From NCBI GenBank assembly GCA_945871455.1, contig CAMBXJ010000098.1, forward strand, positions 1 to 10,487: a stretch of DNA of 10,487 nt, in the 5' to 3' direction. A program made the translations under genes and the position numbers. The stretch comes from Asaia bogorensis. GTDB taxonomy: Bacteria; Pseudomonadota; Alphaproteobacteria; Acetobacterales; Acetobacteraceae. The notes under the pieces were generated by a model. The model was not told the DNA's origin, ran no database searches, and saw nothing but the letters and a program-made list of their open reading frames with translations. Below, piece after piece: positions 6,223 through 10,487 of this stretch (the stretch's first letter is position 1; each line of letters starts with the position of its first letter).

Positions 6223-8322
6223 ATGCAACTGGCCCATCTCATGATCATCGCCTGCGGCGTGCTGGCGTTGGTCTACGGCCTGATCACCAGCCGACAGGTA
6301 CTGGCGGCCGATGCCGGCACCGCACGCATGCAGGAAATTTCGGCGGCCGTGCAGGAAGGCGCGCGTGCCTACCTCAACCGCCAATACATGACGATCGGCA
6401 TCGTCGGCGTTGTGATCCTGATCGTGCTTGGCGCGATCCTTGGCCTGCACACCGCCATCGGCTTCGTCATCGGCGCGGTGCTGTCCGCGGCGGCCGGTTA
6501 TATCGGCATGAACGTTTCGGTGCGAGCCAATGTGCGAACCGCGCAAGCCTCCCGCAAGGGTCTGGCCGCCGGCCTCGATATCGCCTTCAAGGCCGGTGCC
6601 GTCACCGGCATGCTGGTGGTCGGGCTGGGGCTTTTGGGTGTCGCGGCCTATTACTTCATCCTCCGCGCCGGCCTCGCCCCCGGCGCCGATCTCCGGCCCA
6701 CTCTCGAAGCCCTCGTCGCACTTGGCTTTGGCGGCTCGCTGATCTCCATCTTCGCCCGTCTCGGCGGCGGCATCTTCACCAAGGGCGCCGACGTGGGCGC
6801 GGACCTGGTGGGCAAGGTCGAAGCCGGCATTCCCGAGGATGACCCCCGCAACCCCGCCGTGATCGCCGACAACGTGGGTGACAACGTGGGTGACTGCGCG
6901 GGTATGGCCGCGGATTTGTTCGAGACCTATGCCGTGACCATCGTCGCGACCATGTTGCTGGCCGGTATCTTCTTCACCGGCGCCTCGCGCGACGCGATGC
7001 TGCTGCTGCCGCTGGGCATCTGCGCCATCTGTATCCTGACCTCCATCGTCGGCACCTATTTCGTGAAGCTGGGCGCCGATAACGGGATCATGAAGGCGCT
7101 GTACAAGGGCCTGATCGTGACCGGCGTGCTTTCGGTGGTCGGTGTCGCGATCGTCATCGGCTGGTTCATCGGCTTCGGCACGCCCCATAAGATGGTGGAT
7201 GGCTCGTCCGTGACCGGCATGCAGTTGTTCGTCTGCGCCGTGGCCGGCCTGGTCGTGACCGGCGCGCTGGTGTGGATCACCGAGTATTACACCGCGACGG
7301 AATACCGCCCGGTGCGCTCCATCGCACAAAGCTCGACCACGGGTCACGGCACCAACGTGATCCAGGGTTTGGCGATTTCGATGGAATCCACGGCGATCCC
7401 GGTGCTGATCATCTGCGTTGGCATCCTGGGCACCTATCTGGAAGCTGGGCTGTTCGGGATCGCGATTGCCGCGACGACCATGCTGTCCCTGGCTGGCATG
7501 ATCGTGGCGCTGGATGCCTATGGGCCGGTCACCGACAACGCCGGTGGCATTGCCGAGATGGCCGACCTGCCGCCGGATGTGCGCAAGACGACGGACGCGC
7601 TGGACGCGGTCGGCAACACCACGAAGGCGGTCACCAAGGGCTATGCGATCGGGTCCGCCGGTCTCGCGTCGCTGGTGCTGTTCGCGGCCTATACGCAGGA
7701 TCTGGCGCATTACTTTCCGACCCTGAAGGTTGATTTCGCTCTGCAGAACCCGTACGTCGTGGTCGGGCTGTTTATCGGCGGTCTGCTGCCTTATCTGTTC
7801 GGCGCCATGGGCATGACGGCGGTCGGACGCGCCGCCGGCTCGGTCGTGGTCGAGGTGCGGCGTCAGTTCCGTGAAATCCCGGGCATCATGGAAGGCACCG
7901 CCAAGCCGGAATACGGCAAGGCCGTCGACCTGCTGACCAAGGCCGCGATCAAGGAGATGATCCTGCCGTCGCTGCTGCCGGTGGTGGCGCCGATCGCGCT
8001 TTGGGTCGTGATCAACATGATCGGCGGACGGGCCGCGGCGTTTGCCGCACTCGGCGCGATGCTGCTGGGCACGATCGTGACGGGTCTGTTCGTGGCGATT
8101 TCCATGACCTCGGGCGGTGGCGCCTGGGACAATGCGAAGAAATACATCGAAGAGGGCAATCACGGCGGCAAGGGTTCCGAGGCGCACAAGGCCGCGGTGA
8201 CCGGCGATACCGTGGGCGACCCGTACAAGGACACCGCCGGCCCGGCGGTGAACCCGATGATCAAGATCACCAACATCGTGGCGCTGCTGATGTTGGCGAT
8301 CCTGGCTGGTTGGTTGAAGTAG
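6223..8322 (+). CDS. hppA: membrane-bound proton-translocating pyrophosphatase (H+-PPase), K+-independent type
   Basis: HppA is an integral inner-membrane pump that hydrolyses pyrophosphate and exports protons. The 699-residue length and roughly 16 hydrophobic segments fit bacterial members. The active-site segments are present: [41 protein letters not shown] in pieces across 181-221 and [13 protein letters not shown] (222-234), [13 protein letters not shown] (438-450), and the C-terminal [16 protein letters not shown], which supply the Mg2+ and pyrophosphate ligands. [10 protein letters not shown] (464-473) carries K468 and T471, the residues typical of K+-independent H+-PPases, where K+-dependent types have Ala and usually Gly. 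The ATG at 6223 is chosen because AAGAGGA (6208-6214) lies about 8 bases upstream and the first residues are already the first membrane helix. The gene is followed by a 279-base gap filled by palindromic repeats, then aspS. Confidence 0.97.
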   Translation: MQLAHLMIIACGVLALVYGLITSRQVLAADAGTARMQEISAAVQEGARAYLNRQYMTIGIVGVVILIVLGAILGLHTAIGFVIGAVLSAAAGYIGMNVSVRANVRTAQASRKGLAAGLDIAFKAGAVTGMLVVGLGLLGVAAYYFILRAGLAPGADLRPTLEALVALGFGGSLISIFARLGGGIFTKGADVGADLVGKVEAGIPEDDPRNPAVIADNVGDNVGDCAGMAADLFETYAVTIVATMLLAGIFFTGASRDAMLLLPLGICAICILTSIVGTYFVKLGADNGIMKALYKGLIVTGVLSVVGVAIVIGWFIGFGTPHKMVDGSSVTGMQLFVCAVAGLVVTGALVWITEYYTATEYRPVRSIAQSSTTGHGTNVIQGLAISMESTAIPVLIICVGILGTYLEAGLFGIAIAATTMLSLAGMIVALDAYGPVTDNAGGIAEMADLPPDVRKTTDALDAVGNTTKAVTKGYAIGSAGLASLVLFAAYTQDLAHYFPTLKVDFALQNPYVVVGLFIGGLLPYLFGAMGMTAVGRAAGSVVVEVRRQFREIPGIMEGTAKPEYGKAVDLLTKAAIKEMILPSLLPVVAPIALWVVINMIGGRAAAFAALGAMLLGTIVTGLFVAISMTSGGGAWDNAKKYIEEGNHGGKGSEAHKAAVTGDTVGDPYKDTAGPAVNPMIKITNIVALLMLAILAGWLK

Positions 8323-8337
8323 GGACGGGAAGGGGCT

Positions 8338-8406
8338 GGGCTTCGCCCCGGACCCCGACCAGGGGGCTTTGCCCCCTGGACCCCCACCAAGGGCGACGGC
8401 CCTTGG
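8338..8406 (+). repeat. three-hairpin repeat module, copy 1
   Basis: Starting 15 bases after the hppA stop, three hairpins follow each other. GGGC-TTC-GCCC is at 8338-8348. CCAGGGGGC-TTT-GCCCCCTGG is at 8359-8379, with a 9-pair stem. CCAAGGGC-GACG-GCCCTTGG is at 8387-8406, with an 8-pair stem and GACG loop. The module recurs inverted at 8502-8569 and in the same orientation at 10407-10473. As RNA it would make a strong, T-run-less barrier after hppA. Confidence 0.93.
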
Positions 8407-8418
8407 AATGCGACTCTT

Positions 8419-8490
8419 TTGGTTATTGATCCCTGGGGGCCTACACGGACGGTGATAGGTCCGAGTAGGCCCCCAGGGATCAATAACCAA
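8419..8490. repeat. long perfect central hairpin of the hppA-aspS repeat
   Basis: Two perfect 26-base inverted arms lie at 8419-8444 (starting TTGGTTATTGATCCC) and 8465-8490 (ending GGGATCAATAACCAA). After one mismatch (8445/8464) the pairing continues as CGGAC (8446-8450) with GTCCG (8459-8463) around the 8-base loop GGTGATAG. That makes 31 pairs in 72 bases, far longer than an ordinary terminator. It sits between module copies 1 and 2, at the centre of a palindrome of about 230 bases. Confidence 0.95.
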
Positions 8491-8501
8491 TGTTCCGGGT
8501 T

Positions 8502-8569
8502 CCAAGGCCCGTCGGCCTTGGTGGGGTCCAGGGGCAAAGCCCCTGGTGGGGTTCCGGGGCAAAGCCCCG
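8502..8569 (-). repeat. three-hairpin repeat module, copy 2 (inverted)
   Basis: Read on the plus strand the hairpins come in reverse order. CCAAGGCC-CGTC-GGCCTTGG is at 8502-8521, CCAGGGGC-AAA-GCCCCTGG at 8528-8546, and CGGGGC-AAA-GCCCCG at 8555-8569. On the minus strand the first loop reads GACG, as in copies 1 and 3. The module ends 32 bases before the aspS start codon, so it either forms part of the aspS leader or lies at its promoter. Confidence 0.93.
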
Positions 8570-8601
8570 CCCTTCCACCACTACCATCAGGACACGCCGC
8601 C

Positions 8602-10401
8602 ATGCACGCCTACCGCACCCACACTGCCGGCGCTCTTCGTGCCGGTGATTCCGGCCAGACCGCCCGCCTCTCGGGATGGGTGCATGCCAAGCGCGACCAT
8701 GGCGGCCTGCTGTTCATCGATTTGCGCGATCACTACGGCCTAACGCAATGCGTCTTCCCCGCCGGCTCTCCGTCCTTCGCCGCGGCTGAAGCTGTCCGCC
8801 CGGAAAGCGTCATCACCGTCACCGGCCAGGTCGTGATGCGCGAGGCCGGCACCATCAACCCTCGCCTGCCCACGGGCGAGATCGAACTCCAGGTCGCCGA
8901 CCTGATCGTGCAGTCCGCCGCCGAGGTCCTGCCCATGCAGGTTGCCGGCGAGGAGCGCTTCCCCGAGGACATCCGCCTCAAATACCGCTTCATCGACCTG
9001 CGGCGTGATAAGACCCACCGCAACATGGTGCTGCGGTCCCAGGTCATCACGTCCATCCGCCGTCGCATGATCGACAGCGGCTTCCTGGAGTATCAGACGC
9101 CGATCCTGACCGCGTCCTCCCCCGAGGGCGCGCGGGACTTCCTGGTGCCCGCGCGTTTGCATCCGGGCAAATTCTACGCGTTGCCGCAGGCGCCGCAGCA
9201 GTTCAAGCAGTTGCTGATGGTCGCGGGATTTGATCGCTATTTTCAAATCGCACCCTGCTTCCGCGATGAGGCGTCGCGGGCCGACCGCTCTCCGGGAGAG
9301 TTCTATCAGCTCGATTTCGAGATGAGCTACGTCACCCAGGAAGACGTGTTCAACACGATCGAACCGGTCATCGCCGGCGTGTTCGAGGAGTTCGCGGACG
9401 GGCGGGCGGTAACGCCGCTGCCATTCCCGCGGATTCCCTTCGACACAGCGATGCTGGAGTTTGGTTCCGACAAGCCGGACCTGCGCAATCCGATCCGCAT
9501 TTCCGATGTGACGGCGCTCTATGCCGGCTCGGGCTTCGGGCTGTTTTCCAAGATCGCCGCGTCAGGCGGGATCATCCGGGCGATCCCGGCGCCGGGCGCC
9601 GCCACCCAGCCGCGCAGTTTCTTCGACAAGCTGAACGAATGGGCGCGGGCGGAAGGGGCCGGCGGTCTCGGCTACATCGTCTATGACGCCGAGGGACCGA
9701 AGGGGCCGATCGCGCGCAACCTGGAAGCCGATCGGGCCGAGGCGATTCGAGTCGCGTCCGGCGCTCAGGCCGGGGATGCCGTCTTCTTCGTCGCCGGCAA
9801 GAAGGAAACGGCGGAGAAGTTCGCGGGTGTCGTGCGCACCCGCCTCGCCGACGAACTGTCCCTGAGTGAAAAGGGCGCATTCCGCTTCTGCTGGGTCACC
9901 GATTTCCCGATGTTCGAACTGAACGAGGAAACCGGCCTGGTCGATTTCAGCCACAATCCGTTCAGCATGCCGCAGGGCGAGCTGGAGGCGCTCAATACCC
10001 AGGACCCGCTGACCATCAAGGCCTTTCAGTACGACATCGTTTGCAATGGGATCGAGCTTTCATCAGGCGCTATCCGCAACCACCGCCCCGACATCATGCT
10101 GCGGGCGTTTGAAATCGCCGGCTACAAGGCCGAGGATGTGGAGGCCCGTTTCGGCGGCATGCTGAACGCCTTCCGCTACGGCGCGCCGCCGCATGGTGGG
10201 TCGGCGCCGGGGATCGACCGGATTGTCATGCTGCTGGCGGATGAACCGAATATTCGGGAGGTGATCCTGTTCCCGCTGAACCAGCAGGGCGAGGACCTTC
10301 TGATGGGGGCGCCGGCCGAGGTGACGGCGGCTCGGTTGAAGGAGCTGTCGTTGAAGATCGACATTCCGCCGCCTCGGCCTCGGCCTACTTCTGTTGGGTA
10401 G
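8602..10401 (+). CDS. aspS: aspartyl-tRNA synthetase, probably non-discriminating (Asp/Asn)
   Basis: This 599-residue class IIb synthetase has the usual bacterial AspRS length. The N-terminal OB-fold anticodon domain (about 1-110) contains [13 protein letters not shown]. Motif 1 lies near 146-170, the AspRS loop QAPQQFKQ at 196-203, motif 2 at FRDE (220-223) with [15 protein letters not shown], then the bacterial insertion (GAD) domain, and motif 3 GGSAPGIDR with R540. H33 (RDHGG) and G83 (EAGTIN) align with the His31/Gly81 pair of the non-discriminating Pseudomonas aeruginosa enzyme, where E. coli has Leu and Lys. It therefore probably charges both tRNA-Asp and tRNA-Asn, with GatCAB amidating Asp-tRNA(Asn). 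The ATG at 8602 is chosen because AGGAC (8589-8593) lies 8 bases upstream and the family N-terminus begins there; the frame stays open back to 8419 but that part is repeat DNA. The last residues, [11 protein letters not shown], are a low-complexity tail. Confidence 0.97.
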   Translation: MHAYRTHTAGALRAGDSGQTARLSGWVHAKRDHGGLLFIDLRDHYGLTQCVFPAGSPSFAAAEAVRPESVITVTGQVVMREAGTINPRLPTGEIELQVADLIVQSAAEVLPMQVAGEERFPEDIRLKYRFIDLRRDKTHRNMVLRSQVITSIRRRMIDSGFLEYQTPILTASSPEGARDFLVPARLHPGKFYALPQAPQQFKQLLMVAGFDRYFQIAPCFRDEASRADRSPGEFYQLDFEMSYVTQEDVFNTIEPVIAGVFEEFADGRAVTPLPFPRIPFDTAMLEFGSDKPDLRNPIRISDVTALYAGSGFGLFSKIAASGGIIRAIPAPGAATQPRSFFDKLNEWARAEGAGGLGYIVYDAEGPKGPIARNLEADRAEAIRVASGAQAGDAVFFVAGKKETAEKFAGVVRTRLADELSLSEKGAFRFCWVTDFPMFELNEETGLVDFSHNPFSMPQGELEALNTQDPLTIKAFQYDIVCNGIELSSGAIRNHRPDIMLRAFEIAGYKAEDVEARFGGMLNAFRYGAPPHGGSAPGIDRIVMLLADEPNIREVILFPLNQQGEDLLMGAPAEVTAARLKELSLKIDIPPPRPRPTSVG

Positions 10402-10406
10402 AAAGG

Positions 10407-10487
10407 CGGGGCTTCGCCCCGGACCCCGAACAGGGCTCTGCCCCTGGACCCCGCCAAGGCCGACGGGCCTTGGAACCGGAACATTGG
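10407..10487 (+). repeat. three-hairpin repeat module, copy 3, cut by the window end
   Basis: The module begins 5 bases after the aspS stop: CGGGGC-TTC-GCCCCG (10407-10421), a decayed middle hairpin CAGGG...CCCTG (10431-10446), and CCAAGGCC-GACG-GGCCTTGG (10454-10473). The last bases AACATTGG match the reverse complement of 8487-8494, the outer edge of the long central hairpin. A further copy of that hairpin therefore probably begins at the window boundary. Confidence 0.9.

Noticed and set aside
5878..8562. 894-residue open frame antisense to hppA
   Set aside because: It mirrors the codon bias of hppA, is rich in His, Arg, Asp and Gly with no recognisable domain, and runs through the tRNA and the palindromic repeats.
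8338..8569. CRISPR array
   Set aside because: The repeats are inverted, not direct, and there are no regularly spaced unique spacers or cas genes.
8338..8569. Insertion sequence or transposon with terminal inverted repeats
   Set aside because: There is no transposase gene and no obvious target duplication; a non-autonomous element is possible but not shown.
8419..8601. In-frame upstream extension of aspS
   Set aside because: It is a translation of the palindromic repeat; the family N-terminus and ribosome binding site place the start at 8602.

Overview
The window is GC-rich, gene-dense bacterial DNA that reads as an alphaproteobacterium, most likely Rhodospirillales/Acetobacteraceae. Three things point there: a K+-independent-type membrane pyrophosphatase, an alphaproteobacterial-style AspRS (motif 3 with SAPGIDR, C-terminus with [15 protein letters not shown]), and GGGGCTTCGCCCC / CCAAGGCC intergenic palindromes of a kind I associate with this group. 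The lineage is inference; no rRNA gene is present.

Layout. At the left edge the 5' end of a small BrnT-like gene runs leftward out of the window (1-107, -). It diverges from a tight two-gene operon: a TauD/TfdA-type Fe(II)/2-oxoglutarate dioxygenase (239-1150) and a fumarylacetoacetate-hydrolase (FAH) family enzyme (1166-1951). Converging on this pair is a divergent MlaA/VacJ-like gene without a lipobox (2197-2898, -), preceded on the same strand by a NIPSNAP-like protein (3053-3667, -). The NIPSNAP-like gene diverges from a classical SDR oxidoreductase (3764-4615, +), which converges on an enoyl-CoA hydratase/isomerase paralogue (4952-5749, -). The gap between those two genes holds a palindromic CATTGCGAGCG-type repeat. 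Upstream of the hydratase gene, on the same strand, is a tRNA with anticodon CAT that fits tRNA-Ile2 (5840-5916, -). The right half is housekeeping: hppA (6223-8322, +) and aspS (8602-10401, +).

How the parts work together. The left half resembles peripheral catabolism (dioxygenase, FAH-family enzyme, SDR, crotonase, NIPSNAP), but the substrates cannot be read from sequence and the genes form several transcription units. In the right half, hppA couples pyrophosphate hydrolysis to proton pumping, while aspS and the tRNA serve translation. The AspRS carries the His/Gly pair of non-discriminating enzymes, so it probably also feeds a GatCAB route to Asn-tRNA(Asn).

The most unusual structure is the DNA around aspS. 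A large imperfect palindrome (about 8338-8569) is built from two inverted copies of a three-hairpin module around a very long central hairpin. A third module copy starts directly after the aspS stop codon and runs off the window end. Stems differ between copies by paired changes that keep base pairing, which suggests folding is maintained. I found no CRISPR array, transposase or defence island.
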